A stretch of DNA of 64,000 nt, taken from NCBI GenBank assembly GCA_034717495.1, contig JAYELL010000051.1:17282-81281 (forward strand), read 5' to 3'. The notes beneath the pieces were generated by a model. That model searched no databases. It worked only from the letters and a program-made list of their open reading frames with translations, and was not told where the DNA came from. Made by a program: the position numbers and the translations under genes. The DNA comes from Chloroflexota bacterium (GTDB lineage Bacteria; Chloroflexota; Anaerolineae; JAAEKA01). Shown in pieces: positions 43,371-52,812 of the stretch; positions within the stretch are counted from its first letter, which is position 1; each line of letters begins with the position of its first letter.

Positions 43371-44525
43371 TTACACCTCAGGTCCTGTAGCTATTTCAGT
43401 AACCGGTGCCGCACCATTGGCGCCTGTCTTGACGGCCGGTGTAACCTGAACGCCATTCCCGGCAGCCATGCTTGCAAGCTTGTCAATCTCCTGGCCAATC
43501 TCATCGGGCAACGGCACGACACCGCCCAATCGTCCCAAAAAGTGGACCGGTGCGCGACCGGCAACGGCAGCCCGGACGTCCAGCAGCATCTGGCCGGCAT
43601 TCATTTCGACCACCAGTACCTGATCGACCGAGGACGCCAGCGCCTGCAAACGTTCTTCAGGAAAGGGCCAGAGACTGATAGGTCGGAAAAGGCCTGCCTT
43701 GAGTCCCTGGTTGCGAGCGGCCTTTACCACTGTCTTACAGATCCGGCCAACGGTTCCAAATGCGACAATCAGAATGTCGGCATCGTCGGTCATCACCTCT
43801 TCCCAGCGCTGCTCCCGTGCCTCCGCCTCCCGTAATCGTTCTTGTAGCCGCAGGTTGAGCTGCTCCAGCCTCTCGCTGCCCATGTAGAGGGAGCTTAGCA
43901 CCCGGCGCTCCCTCCCTTTAGCGCCGCGCAGCGCCCAGGATGGACGGGCCGCTTCCGTCATGACTGGTCGAGGCTCGGGCAGTTCAACAGGCTCCATCAT
44001 TTGTCCAATAGCACCATCGGCCAGAATGACCACCACTGTGCGATAGGCCTCCGCCAGAGCAAAAGCCTCGTAGGTGAGATCGACAGCCTCCTGTACGGTG
44101 GAGGGCGCCAGGACGATTGCGTGGTAGTCACCATGCCCCAGAGATTTGGTCATTTGAAAGTAATCACCCTGGCTTGGCTGGATGTTTCCCAGGCCAGGCC
44201 CGCCCCGCATGATGTCCACCAACACGATAGGCACCTCTGTGCCGGCAATGTAACTCAAACCCTCCATCATCAGGCTTACGCCAGGACTGGACGATGACGT
44301 CATGGTTCTGGCACCACCACAGGCGGCGCCATAGACCATGTTGATCGCTGCCAACTCGCTCTCTGCCTGTAAAAATACTCTTCCCTCATAGTTGGGTATC
44401 TCTCGAGCCATGTATTCCAGAAGCTCGGTCTGGGGAGTGATAGGATACCCGAAATAGGCTTCAACGCCAGCGCGTAGCGCTGCCTCAGCAATGGCTTCGT
44501 TGCCTTTCCAGAGCTCCTTTGCCAT
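43371..44525 (-). CDS. 2-oxoacid:ferredoxin oxidoreductase, alpha subunit
   Basis: 384 residues, matching VorB/KorA alpha subunits: starts [20 protein letters not shown], with [16 protein letters not shown], then [23 protein letters not shown] at about 65-87 and [17 protein letters not shown]. It forms the TPP/CoA-binding heterodimer with beta. ATG has AGGAGG seven bases upstream. It lies 37 bases after the ferredoxin subunit gene. A Glu/Arg-rich segment at about 215-245 ([18 protein letters not shown]) is a predicted coiled coil. Confidence 0.93.
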   Translation of the reverse strand: MAKELWKGNEAIAEAALRAGVEAYFGYPITPQTELLEYMAREIPNYEGRVFLQAESELAAINMVYGAACGGARTMTSSSSPGVSLMMEGLSYIAGTEVPIVLVDIMRGGPGLGNIQPSQGDYFQMTKSLGHGDYHAIVLAPSTVQEAVDLTYEAFALAEAYRTVVVILADGAIGQMMEPVELPEPRPVMTEAARPSWALRGAKGRERRVLSSLYMGSERLEQLNLRLQERLREAEAREQRWEEVMTDDADILIVAFGTVGRICKTVVKAARNQGLKAGLFRPISLWPFPEERLQALASSVDQVLVVEMNAGQMLLDVRAAVAGRAPVHFLGRLGGVVPLPDEIGQEIDKLASMAAGNGVQVTPAVKTGANGAAPVTEIATGPEV

Positions 44526-44562
44526 GGGTTGCCTCCTGAATCAAAAACGGCCTCAGAGACCG

Positions 44563-44823
44563 TCAGGCTGCCGCCAAAATCGGCTGGCGAGACGTCTTTG
44601 AGACCACTGGAAAACGATAGACAGTCATGACTGCATCAGGACAGATCATTGCACACAACGCGCAGCCTGTACACTTTCCCGCCGGATCGACCAGTTGAGC
44701 CGGGCGGTATCCCCGCGCGTTGAGGGATTCTGCCATGAGCAAAACATTTTGCGGACACACGGTCGTACACAACTCGCAGCCCTTGCATCCATCTGCGTCG
44801 ATGACAACAGTTCCTTTAGCCAT
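44563..44823 (-). CDS. 2-oxoacid:ferredoxin oxidoreductase, delta (2x[4Fe-4S] ferredoxin) subunit
   Basis: 86 residues with two complete [4Fe-4S] motifs, CKGCELCTTVCP and CTGCALCAMICP. It accepts electrons from the TPP subunit. ATG at 44823 is chosen for GGAGG eight bases upstream; the longer frame to 44886 adds a Cys-containing stretch without a ribosome site. First gene of the complex, with 108 unexplained bases before it. Confidence 0.93.
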   Translation of the reverse strand: MAKGTVVIDADGCKGCELCTTVCPQNVLLMAESLNARGYRPAQLVDPAGKCTGCALCAMICPDAVMTVYRFPVVSKTSRQPILAAA

Positions 44824-44931
44824 ACGTATACCTCCACATCGGTGTGGGTTGCGGCAGCCATTGCCGCAAAGGATGTAATTCGCCACCGGGAACGATCGTC
44901 CTCGATCCTCTCCGGCGTTGCCAACCTTTTG

Positions 44932-45354
44932 TTAGTTCTGCGCCTCCTTCTCAAGGAGTACGATTAGAAAATCCAACAGGTTCGTCGTGGTGATGATGCC
45001 TACCAACTCGTCACCGTCAAGCACCGGCATGCCGCCAATCTTCAACTGACGCATCATTCTGGCGGCTACCAGCAAAGATGTGGACGACGTCACCGTTGCA
45101 GGATCGGGTGTCATGCAGGATTTGACCTTGACCGCATCCAGGATATAGTCGCTGTAACGCTTTTCCCTCAGGACCAGCGGCGAATCCATCGCCTGCCGAA
45201 GGTCTCGATCGGTCACAATGCCGAGCAGTTGGCCCTCCTGGACCACCGGCAGCCGGCGAAACCCGCCATCGCGTGTGAGAGAAAAAGCCTCGCCGATGGA
45301 GGCGTCCGGCGTGATGGAAACAGCGGGGCTTGTCATCACGTCACCAACCTGCAT
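44932..45354 (-). CDS. Tandem CBS-domain protein
   Basis: 140 residues, two CBS motifs (MQVGDVMTSPAVSITPDASI..., and VKSCMTPDPATVTSSTSLL...). Likely senses adenine nucleotides. It precedes the oxidoreductase genes on the same strand and follows rex after 244 bases, so it could report energy charge for that pathway. AAGGA precedes the ATG. Paralogous to the CBS gene at 39245-39697. Confidence 0.9.
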   Translation of the reverse strand: MQVGDVMTSPAVSITPDASIGEAFSLTRDGGFRRLPVVQEGQLLGIVTDRDLRQAMDSPLVLREKRYSDYILDAVKVKSCMTPDPATVTSSTSLLVAARMMRQLKIGGMPVLDGDELVGIITTTNLLDFLIVLLEKEAQN

Positions 45355-45557
45355 AGCGATATCCTTAAGGAGTAGCCACGTTCAGTCATCCATTTCACCG
45401 ATCGCTCTCACCCCATTATACCCCAACATCACCAAAAAATCCATGACAGCGGTCATACAATTACCGCTGCTCCCACAACTATGCTCCAATTGACCATAGT
45501 GGGCTGGGGTCACGATAGGTTACCCGGCGGTTCGACCAAACAAACCTGGTGCAAGTG

Positions 45558-45589
45558 CAATTCTGACTCCATCAAAGGAGTCAGAATTG
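45558..45589 (-). terminator. Stem-loop after rex
   Basis: Perfect 13-bp stem CAATTCTGACTCC/GGAGTCAGAATTG with a 6-base loop, nine bases beyond the rex stop on its strand. No U-run. Probable end of the rex transcript. The other 200 bases before the CBS gene contain no recognisable element. Confidence 0.6.
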
Positions 45590-45598
45590 ACCGGCAGG

Positions 45599-46222
45599 CT
45601 AACCCAGGTAATAGGTTTGATGCTGGAGATGTACCGCCGGATCGATCTGCTCAACCCGGATGCCGGAGGGCGTCATCAGAGAGATCGGAGCATAGTTGAG
45701 AATCGCCTTGATGCCCGCTTTGATGAGCGTGTTAGCCATCGGCTGCGCCGCGTCCGCTGGCACAGCGATTATAGCCATCTGCCACTCCGCCTTTTCGACC
45801 CGCTGCGAAAGATTGGCGACATCCTCAACCACCAAATCCTCGGTCAGATTGCTACCGATTTTTTCTGCATCGCTATCGAAAACGGCGACGACAGTGAAGC
45901 CGCGACCGGCGAATCCTTTGTAATTGGCCAGCGCCTGGCCCAGATCACCAGCGCCCACGAGCACCACGTCCCACATCTGATCGGCATGGAGAATCTGCTT
46001 GAGGCTGGACTCCAGAAAACGAATATCGTACCCCGTCCCCTGCTTGCCAAACTCACCAAAATGGGAAAGGTCTTTGCGGATCTGTGCCGAGCTGATGCCA
46101 AGCCGATCGCCCAGCTCTTGAGACGTTGTGATTTCGCGATTGTCGGCCCTCAAAAAGGTAAGAGCCCTCAGGTAAATGGGCAGACGTCCAACCACGATAT
46201 CAGGAACCCTCTTTTCTGCCAT
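45599..46222 (-). CDS. rex: Rex, NADH/NAD+-sensing transcriptional repressor
   Basis: 207 residues. N-terminal winged helix (about 8-75; [21 protein letters not shown] is the recognisable DNA-binding segment), then a Rossmann domain with GAGDLG (90-95) and a swapped C-terminal helix ([10 protein letters not shown]). Rex represses fermentative and respiratory genes when NADH is low. A Rex-box-like sequence overlaps its own -35 box and that of the divergent gene. The oxidoreductase operon 1 kb downstream is a plausible further target, but no Rex box was seen there. Confidence 0.95.
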   Translation of the reverse strand: MAEKRVPDIVVGRLPIYLRALTFLRADNREITTSQELGDRLGISSAQIRKDLSHFGEFGKQGTGYDIRFLESSLKQILHADQMWDVVLVGAGDLGQALANYKGFAGRGFTVVAVFDSDAEKIGSNLTEDLVVEDVANLSQRVEKAEWQMAIIAVPADAAQPMANTLIKAGIKAILNYAPISLMTPSGIRVEQIDPAVHLQHQTYYLG

Positions 46223-46269
46223 AGCTTGTGAACCTCCTTCTGTTCCGCCTCCATGAAATTGTCCGGGGT

Positions 46270-46350
46270 TTGTGAAGCACTATTCGTCAATAATAACACG
46301 GGTTCAATATTTGTGCAACTTTTGACAAAGCCTGTCAACCATGATACAAG
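46270..46350. promoter_or_regulatory. Rex-box-like sites within divergent rex / Yip1 promoters
   Basis: TTGTGCAACTTTTGACAA (46311-46328) matches 12 of 14 fixed positions of the Rex box TTGTGAA-N4-TTCACAA. On the minus strand it overlaps the -35 of TTGCAC-N17-TATTAT (46318-46290) for rex. On the plus strand it overlaps TTGACA (46322-46327), followed by N17 and TACAAG (46345-46350), for the Yip1 gene. A second, looser site, TTGTGAA-N6-TTCGTCAA (46270-46290), covers the rex transcription start. Autoregulation and shared control are inferred. Confidence 0.6.
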
Positions 46351-46405
46351 TATGGTGAAATAACTGATCGATCATAAAAAGATTGTCTCACCAGGAGACT
46401 CTGCC

Positions 46406-47161
46406 ATGACAGCTAACGATGACTATCCTTCCAGCCTGGCTCTACTGCCCGGGATTGTCGACCGCCCCTACCAGACGTTCACCACGATTCTTGAGAGTCC
46501 CCGTTTGCGCTGGGTGCTGCCCGCAATCCTATGCATCATGGCAGCAATCATCTTTGTTGTCGTCGCGGCGCCCTACCTGAGCGAGCAGGCCATACAACAG
46601 CAGGAGATTGGTCTTCAGCAGGTCGAACAGCAGATGGGCGACATGACGGAAAGCCAGCGCGAGCAGATGCGCCAACAGATGGCAACCTTTTCCGATCCGC
46701 TGGTTGTGGGTGGCTTAACACTTCTCACCAGTATCCTGGGCCTCTTGATTGCCTGGGCCACCGGTGCGGCGATTCTCTACTTTGGTCTGGCTATTGGAGG
46801 ACAGGATCTGAGATTCGGGCAGATATTCTCCGCATACAGCTGGGCCTGGCTGCCTTTCTGCCTGCGCGATCTCGTCAATGCGGGTTGGGTGCTCGTTACA
46901 GGAGAGATCATCAGCAATCCCGGTCTGAGTTATTTCGTGTCCACCGGCGACCTGATTGCCGATGCAGGCAATCCTCTCTGGATACTCACCAGCAAGCTCG
47001 ATCTCTTCTTTCTCTGGCACGTCGTGCTGGTCTTTTTCCTGATCCGGGCAGCCAGGCCTCGCGGCAGTGCCATTTGGCTTTCCATCATCTATGTGATACT
47101 CTACCTCGCTCTTCGTGTCCTGCCGGGAACGCTCATAGCGGGTCTTTCATTTGGCGGCTAA
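46406..47161 (+). CDS. Yip1-domain membrane protein
   Basis: 251 residues, about five membrane helices (35-56, 100-125, 135-155, around 160, 205-245). The Yip1 family in bacteria has no established role. A Gln/Glu-rich amphipathic loop (about 60-95, QQQEIGLQQVEQQM) follows the first helix. ATG has GGAG eight bases upstream. Divergent from rex with the Rex-box-like site between, so its expression may follow NADH/NAD+ balance. Confidence 0.8.
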   Translation: MTANDDYPSSLALLPGIVDRPYQTFTTILESPRLRWVLPAILCIMAAIIFVVVAAPYLSEQAIQQQEIGLQQVEQQMGDMTESQREQMRQQMATFSDPLVVGGLTLLTSILGLLIAWATGAAILYFGLAIGGQDLRFGQIFSAYSWAWLPFCLRDLVNAGWVLVTGEIISNPGLSYFVSTGDLIADAGNPLWILTSKLDLFFLWHVVLVFFLIRAARPRGSAIWLSIIYVILYLALRVLPGTLIAGLSFGG

Positions 47162-47199
47162 AACCGTCCGTTTTCGAGAAAAACCGGTTTCGTGCAAAC

Positions 47200-47215
47200 T
47201 GTGACACGCATCACA
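47200..47215. promoter_or_regulatory. CRP/FNR-type binding site
   Basis: TGTGACACGCATCACA is a perfect TGTGA-N6-TCACA, the CRP consensus core. It lies 39 bases after the Yip1 stop and about 88 bases upstream of a TATAAT at 47288-47293, ahead of the exporter operon. A CRP-family activator is a reasonable guess; the regulator is not in the window. Confidence 0.5.
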
Positions 47216-47287
47216 CCTGAACCTGGCAGTTTGTGATACGATAGAATACAAACGGATAACCTCTGCAACAACGGGTGTTCTAATCCG

Positions 47288-47324
47288 TATAATCCAGTGA
47301 AGACTCAGCCGCGTTGTTGCGGCT
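47288..47324 (+). promoter_or_regulatory. Candidate -10 box and leader hairpin before the second exporter operon
   Basis: A perfect TATAAT (47288-47293) lacks a good -35 box, which would fit activator dependence on the upstream CRP-type site. Shortly after comes a 6-bp hairpin AGCCGC/GCGGCT with a GTTGTT loop (47307-47324), about 73 bases before the adaptor ATG. Confidence 0.35.
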
Positions 47325-47396
47325 CTCTTCTTATCATCAACTCATCAACTATAACTATCCCTGCGATCGTAGCTGGAAAGAAATGCGAGGCTCGCC

Positions 47397-48860
47397 ATGC
47401 GACGTGTTGCCGTAATTCTGATCGTGCTCCTCCTGATAATTGGAGGCAGTGTTGCGGCCTACCAGATCACCGCTCAGGAAAAAGAACCACCCCCACCCGA
47501 TTATGATGTTTTACAGGTCGGGAAGGGCGATATCATCAGCACTGTGAGCGCCACGGGTGCCATGGAACCCAAGGACGAAGTGACCCTCACTTTCAAGGGC
47601 CTGGGGCGTGTTGCTGAGGTATTGGTGGAGGAAGGCGGCGAGGTAGTGGCCAATCAGATTCTGGCTCGGTTGGAGACCGATGATCTGGATTTGGCCCTGG
47701 CTCAGGCTGAGGTAGGACTCGCGATCAGTCAGGCCCAACTGGAGAAGCTCAAGGCAGGTCCAAACGAAGTTGACGTTTTGGCTGCAGAGGCCAATTTAGA
47801 GAGCGCCCGGGCAGCCCGTCAAAGTGCCGTGGCAGCTGCTGCCAGCGCGCGGGCTGCCTACAACGATCTGGTCGCGGGACCCACGGAGGACGAAAAACGT
47901 ACGGCCGCGGCCAATCGGGAACGGGCCCGAATCATGCGGGACCAGGCGCAGACGGCCTACGATCAGGTTGCCCATATGCCCAACGTGGGCCTATTGCCCC
48001 AGTCCGCCCAACTGCAGCAGGCTACCGTCGACCTGGAAATCGCCGAAGCCAGCTATCGGTTGTCGACGGCAGAACCGAAACAGAGTCAGATTGCTGCGGC
48101 ACAGGCCCAGATCGCCCAGGCCGACGCCGCCATCAGCCAGGCGGAGGCAGCCGTTGCAACCGCGGAGTCGAATCTGCAGCGTCTGCTGGAAGGCCCATCC
48201 GACGAGGACCTGACAGTTGCCGAAGCACAGGTTACTCAGGCACAACTGGCAGTCCAACAGGCACGACTGGCCGGGGATGGCGGGGAATTGACGTCACCCA
48301 TCGCTGGCGTTATCTCCCAGATCAACATCAAGCGGGGGGAATTGCCCAACCCGGCGCTGCCCGCCGCCATCGTGACCGACATCGACCGCTTCCACATTGA
48401 TGTCAACGTGGACGAGATCGACATTGCCCGGCTATCGATCGGACAGCCTGTTGAGGTTTCGCTGGACGCCCTCCCTGAAGCAGAGTTGACCGGCCACATC
48501 GATTTCATTGCACCGACGCCCCTATCTCTGGGTGGCGTGGTTTCCTACCCGGTGCGAGTCGTCATCGATGAGACAGACACACCCCTTCGCAGCGGTTTGA
48601 GCGCCACGGCTACTATCATCACCGAAGAGCTGAACGACATGTTGGTTATCCCCAATCGCGCCATCGAAATCGATCGCAGTACAGGGCGCGCCTATGTGGA
48701 CGTGATCGTCAACGGCGTTCCCACTCGCACCGAAATCATTCTGGGCTCGCGCAATGCCTCCCAGAGCCAGGTAGTGAGTGGCCTGGAAGAAGGTGACGAG
48801 CTCGCAATTGGCGCGGGATCAGGGTTGGACCGCCTGAGAAGCACCTTCTTTGGACAGTAG
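47397..48860 (+). CDS. HlyD/MacA-type periplasmic adaptor
   Basis: 487 residues. N-terminal membrane anchor (about 3-22), lipoyl half (TVSATGAMEPKDEVTLTFKG), long Ala/Gln-rich coiled-coil hairpin (about 95-295), second lipoyl half (LTSPIAGVISQINIKRGEL), then beta-barrel and membrane-proximal domains. GAGG lies six bases before the ATG. First gene of a classic adaptor-ATPase-permease MacAB set. A block TAYDQVAHMPNVGLLPQS in the coiled coil is shared with the adaptor at 15661-16992. Confidence 0.91.
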   Translation: MRRVAVILIVLLLIIGGSVAAYQITAQEKEPPPPDYDVLQVGKGDIISTVSATGAMEPKDEVTLTFKGLGRVAEVLVEEGGEVVANQILARLETDDLDLALAQAEVGLAISQAQLEKLKAGPNEVDVLAAEANLESARAARQSAVAAAASARAAYNDLVAGPTEDEKRTAAANRERARIMRDQAQTAYDQVAHMPNVGLLPQSAQLQQATVDLEIAEASYRLSTAEPKQSQIAAAQAQIAQADAAISQAEAAVATAESNLQRLLEGPSDEDLTVAEAQVTQAQLAVQQARLAGDGGELTSPIAGVISQINIKRGELPNPALPAAIVTDIDRFHIDVNVDEIDIARLSIGQPVEVSLDALPEAELTGHIDFIAPTPLSLGGVVSYPVRVVIDETDTPLRSGLSATATIITEELNDMLVIPNRAIEIDRSTGRAYVDVIVNGVPTRTEIILGSRNASQSQVVSGLEEGDELAIGAGSGLDRLRSTFFGQ

Positions 48861-48866
48861 TTCTTT

Positions 48867-49655
48867 ATGAACGAGCAACCCAACGGCAAGCCCGTTATTC
48901 AACTGAAAGACATCGCCAAGGTCTACCAGATGGGCGAGGTGGAGGTAAATGCCCTGAACGGTGTCGATCTGGACATCTATCCGGGGGAGATGCTTGCCAT
49001 CATGGGCCCTTCCGGTTCCGGAAAATCGACCATGATGAATGTAATCGGTTGCCTCGATATGCCAACACGGGGCGAATATTACCTCGATGGCAACAATGTT
49101 AGCGAGCTAAGCGATGACGAGCTTGCAGGGATTCGCAATCGCAAGATTGGCTTTGTTTTTCAGAGCTTCAACCTGTTACCCCGTACATCTGCTCTTCAGA
49201 ATGTTGAATTGCCGCTGATTTATGCGGGCGGAAAGGACCGGCGTAAGCGGGCCATCCAGGCACTGGACCGGGTTGGCCTTGGCGATCGAGTCGACCACAA
49301 ACCCAATGAGTTGTCGGGTGGACAGCAGCAGCGCGTTGCGATTGCCCGATCCCTCATCAACGATCCTACCATCATTCTTGCCGACGAGCCCACCGGCAAT
49401 CTGGATTCCAGATCGGGCGCAGAGATCATGGCGATCTTCCAGGAGTTAAACAAGCAGCAGGGCATTACTGTCATTTTCGTTACCCACGAGCCCGATATCG
49501 CGGAGCACACGCGCCGGATCATTCGCCTCATGGACGGAAAGATTGTCGCCGATGCCCCGGTGCTGAAGCAGCGACGAGCCGGTAAACAGGTCTATACCCG
49601 TCGCGTACGAGACCTGATGGGCAAGGCTGACGAGGACGCTGTCGAACAACCATGA
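48867..49655 (+). CDS. MacB/LolD-type ABC transporter ATPase
   Basis: 262 residues. Walker [10 protein letters not shown] (47-55), Q-loop VFQSFNLLP, signature LSGGQ (149-153), Walker B IILADE (169-174) and the switch His in [12 protein letters not shown]-terminal tail of about 30 residues ([20 protein letters not shown]) follows the ATPase fold. It starts six bases after the adaptor stop and its own stop overlaps the permease start (ATGA), so the three are made together. Substrate unknown; the family exports peptides, lipoproteins or antibiotics. Confidence 0.93.
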   Translation: MNEQPNGKPVIQLKDIAKVYQMGEVEVNALNGVDLDIYPGEMLAIMGPSGSGKSTMMNVIGCLDMPTRGEYYLDGNNVSELSDDELAGIRNRKIGFVFQSFNLLPRTSALQNVELPLIYAGGKDRRKRAIQALDRVGLGDRVDHKPNELSGGQQQRVAIARSLINDPTIILADEPTGNLDSRSGAEIMAIFQELNKQQGITVIFVTHEPDIAEHTRRIIRLMDGKIVADAPVLKQRRAGKQVYTRRVRDLMGKADEDAVEQP

Positions 49656-50908
49656 GTCTTATCGAGTCGCTTCGCATCGCCATGCGCGGTCTTTCTGCCA
49701 ACAAGCTGCGCGCGGTGCTCACCATGCTGGGTATCATCATTGGCGTCGGTGCCGTGATCGCGCTCCTGTCGGTTGGTCAGGGCGTCGAAAAATTGATTAC
49801 CGATCAATTACAGAGTGCGGGCTCCAACCTGCTGTTCATCATTCCGGTCAACCTGAATGATGACTCAGTGCAGGGTGGCCCCGGGGTACAGTCATTTCAG
49901 CCCTCCATTACCGTCGCCGACTGGCAGGCCATCGACGATCCCTTTAACGTGCCCGACGCTGTCGCTACCGCGCCCGAGGTCAACACCAGGTCCACCGTTA
50001 TCCATGGCAGAAACACCAATAGCATTCAGGTCAATGGCGTGACTCCCAATTTTGAATTGGTGCGCAATTTTTCGGCTGCCGAGGGAAGTTTCATCACCGA
50101 AGAGGATGTCCAATCGCGGGCCCGGGTTGCGGTCCTTGGTGTCAGTGCCATGGAGCGCCTCTTCGAGCCCGGTGAATACCCGGTGGGTCGCACGATCAAG
50201 ATCGATCGCATGCCCTTTGAGGTCATTGGAATCATGGAGGAAAAGGGCGGCGGTGCCTTCGGCAGCGAGGATGATGTCATCTTTGTCCCCCTGACCACGG
50301 CCCAGGAAAGGCTTATGCCTCGCTTTCAGAACGCGCGAGGGGAACCACTCCTGTCGACCATTTATGTCTCCGTGTCGACGGAAGATCGTATGGATACTGC
50401 CCGAGAGCAGATCGAGGAACTCCTGCGCGAGCGTCACAATGTTCAGTTCCGGGACGATGACGACTTCACCGTCATCAATCAGGCTGATCTGGTGGCAATC
50501 TTCGGCGAGATCACCGGAGTCATCACCCTGTTTTTGGGGGCCATTGCTGCCATTTCATTGTTAGTCGGCGGTATCGGCATTATGAACATCATGTTGGTAT
50601 CTGTCACGGAGCGCACGAGGGAAATCGGCATTCGCAAGGCAATAGGTGCCCGACGGCAGGATATCCTGACCCAATTCCTGATCGAAGCCCTCACGCTGAC
50701 ACTGATCGGCGGTTTCATCGGGATCATCCTTGGCTGGGGCGGTGCCATACTCATCTCCAGCCTGCAAGACAATCTGACGGCTGTGGTAACGCCACAGAGC
50801 ATCGCGCTGGCCGCCGGGCTGTCGACATTGATCGGCCTGGTTTTTGGCATATATCCTGCCCTGCGAGCGGCCAGCCTGAATCCGATCGATGCGCTTCGTT
50901 ACGAGTAG
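49652..50908 (+). CDS. MacB-type ABC permease
   Basis: 418 residues, single MacB unit: N-terminal helix ([20 protein letters not shown]), an extracytoplasmic MacB_PCD domain (about 50-270), then three FtsX helices with [17 protein letters not shown] between the first two and the ending [20 protein letters not shown]. Unlike the double permease at 17014-19266 this one must dimerise. Translation is coupled to the ATPase gene. Confidence 0.93.
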   Translation: MSLIESLRIAMRGLSANKLRAVLTMLGIIIGVGAVIALLSVGQGVEKLITDQLQSAGSNLLFIIPVNLNDDSVQGGPGVQSFQPSITVADWQAIDDPFNVPDAVATAPEVNTRSTVIHGRNTNSIQVNGVTPNFELVRNFSAAEGSFITEEDVQSRARVAVLGVSAMERLFEPGEYPVGRTIKIDRMPFEVIGIMEEKGGGAFGSEDDVIFVPLTTAQERLMPRFQNARGEPLLSTIYVSVSTEDRMDTAREQIEELLRERHNVQFRDDDDFTVINQADLVAIFGEITGVITLFLGAIAAISLLVGGIGIMNIMLVSVTERTREIGIRKAIGARRQDILTQFLIEALTLTLIGGFIGIILGWGGAILISSLQDNLTAVVTPQSIALAAGLSTLIGLVFGIYPALRAASLNPIDALRYE

Positions 50909-50939
50909 ACCTGGATAAACAAGAAGCCAGAGCTCAGAC

Positions 50940-52646
50940 GTGACCAAAAAAACTTGCATTGCGTTCATCCTGTTGTTTGTCACACTTCTCGTTTCGGGCT
51001 GTGGAGCGAGGCAGGACGAACGCGCCCAGGACTCAACGCCGACTCCGCCGCCGGTCTCGACGCCAACCCGGATTTCCAGTGGAATGACCTTTGTCACCGT
51101 CCCGGCTCCAACGTCTGACGACAACTCTTCTCCAGGCGATAGACAGGTGCGAACACCATCCAGCCTGACCGAGTCATTGCCGACCGTGCGCTCTGGCCGG
51201 CTGGTTTCCGATGCAGCGATCTTCGCAGCGCCAGAGTCGGACGGGAACAGCCTCGATACCCTGGCCGCGGGCCATCTGGTGATCATCACCGGAGAGGACG
51301 ACAGTCGGTATGAAATCATCTACGGCGACGGTCCTGGCGGACATGGCTGGCTGGAAAAGTCGTACGTAACCTTCGAGAAGCCTACCCGGCCGGCAGTGAG
51401 CTCGCGCCGCCAGCAGACTCCTACGCCGCCCACACAAGACGGGCCTGACTCCCTGCAGCCTCAGCTTCCGGACGCGACAAGCGCGGCGGGTACAGTGCTG
51501 GCTTCCAGGTTGAATGTGCGCTCCGGCCCAGGCACCGGCAATCCAACAGTCGGTCAAATCTCCGCAGGAGAACGCGTCGATATCCTGAATCGGCAAGAGG
51601 GCTGGCTTCAGATACTTCATGATGACAAGCCCGCCTGGATCAGCGCTTCCTTTGTGGCGGTCGATGGCGAACCGACACCGGTGCCGCCGGCCGGTCCACC
51701 GGTCCCTGGAACCATCGTCTTCCAGACCCGAAACGGCGGTGATATCTTCCTGATGGGCGCCGATGGGTCAGACCTTCGCCGCCTGACCCGCGGTTTCGAT
51801 CCGGCACTCAGTCCCAATGGCAGCCAGGTGGCCTTTACACGCTGGGATGAGCCGCGCGGGCTATGGGTGATCGATAAAGATGGCAGCAACGAGCGTCTCC
51901 TGGTGGGTGAAGATCAGGCTCGCTCGCCTACGTGGGCACCGGACGGCAACAGCATTATCTTTGAGAGGGCCACCAAATCGAAGAGCTGTCGCGATACCCC
52001 TTTTGGGTGCTACACCGACGAGTATCTGCTGGCGCTTAACAATGGTCAGAACTGCGTAACTACGGAGTTTGGCACCTTTTGCATCGACGATTTCCCGATA
52101 GTCACCAGGTTCGAGACCGGCCTGACTCAGCACAAGCTGGCAGATGGCAGCAACCGAGATCTGCCCGGCAGCGAGTCCGCCGCTTCACCTTACCATAGTC
52201 CGGTCGATGATCGCGTGCTTTTCCTGGATAGGGATGGACTGGCTACGACCCGTACTTCGGGCGAGGACCAACCTCGACGGCTGGTTCAGGCGCCAACCTT
52301 CCTCGAGCCGGGCGTGTTCAGTCCTGACGGGCAATTCGTGTATGGAAGCCGCCGCAGCGGCGACCATCGGGAGATCTGGCGATGGCGTTCCGACAGTGGC
52401 CAGGCCCAATTGCTGACGCCACATGATCCCTTGATTCCATGGGCGCTGCAAAATGTTGCGCCAGCGGTAAGTCCCGATGGGCAGCATATTCTCTTTCTGA
52501 CCAATCGAAGAGGTGTTGATCAGTGGGAGCTGTGGATCATGAACGCGGATGGCAGCAATCCCCGTCCCCTGGCACCGGAAGCCCTGGCTGACGTCGAGTT
52601 TACGTATGAGTTCGCCAGAGAACGAATGATCGATTGGGGTCAATGA
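50940..52646 (+). CDS. Lipoprotein with two SH3b domains and a TolB-like propeller
   Basis: 568 residues from the GTG at 50940. Lipobox VSGC (Cys21), Pro/Thr/Ser linker, then two bacterial SH3 domains (about 85-140 and 183-245; the second has SRLNVRSGPGTGNPTVG), and a WD40-like/TolB beta-propeller (about 265-568) with DIFLMGADGSDLRRLT and LWIMNADGSNPRPL blades. Four Cys in one blade (around 350-385: KSCRDTPFGCY, NCVTTEFGTFC) could form disulfides. It may bind cell-wall material and a protein partner outside the membrane. It follows the exporter operon by 31 bases; a functional link is possible but unproven. The start lacks a strong ribosome site. Confidence 0.85.
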   Translation: MTKKTCIAFILLFVTLLVSGCGARQDERAQDSTPTPPPVSTPTRISSGMTFVTVPAPTSDDNSSPGDRQVRTPSSLTESLPTVRSGRLVSDAAIFAAPESDGNSLDTLAAGHLVIITGEDDSRYEIIYGDGPGGHGWLEKSYVTFEKPTRPAVSSRRQQTPTPPTQDGPDSLQPQLPDATSAAGTVLASRLNVRSGPGTGNPTVGQISAGERVDILNRQEGWLQILHDDKPAWISASFVAVDGEPTPVPPAGPPVPGTIVFQTRNGGDIFLMGADGSDLRRLTRGFDPALSPNGSQVAFTRWDEPRGLWVIDKDGSNERLLVGEDQARSPTWAPDGNSIIFERATKSKSCRDTPFGCYTDEYLLALNNGQNCVTTEFGTFCIDDFPIVTRFETGLTQHKLADGSNRDLPGSESAASPYHSPVDDRVLFLDRDGLATTRTSGEDQPRRLVQAPTFLEPGVFSPDGQFVYGSRRSGDHREIWRWRSDSGQAQLLTPHDPLIPWALQNVAPAVSPDGQHILFLTNRRGVDQWELWIMNADGSNPRPLAPEALADVEFTYEFARERMIDWGQ

Positions 52647-52812
52647 CCGCTATACAGCATCTGCCGATCGTGCCGATAAGCGGTGCCTTGATTCGATAGG
52701 TTCCGGAAGGGCGCGCTTATGCGTTTGACAGGCGCAACCATTTCCATGGTAGGTGTTCAACATAGTAGCGCATCATTTGCGTCATTTTGACGCGGGCAGG
52801 AGGAACAGAGCG

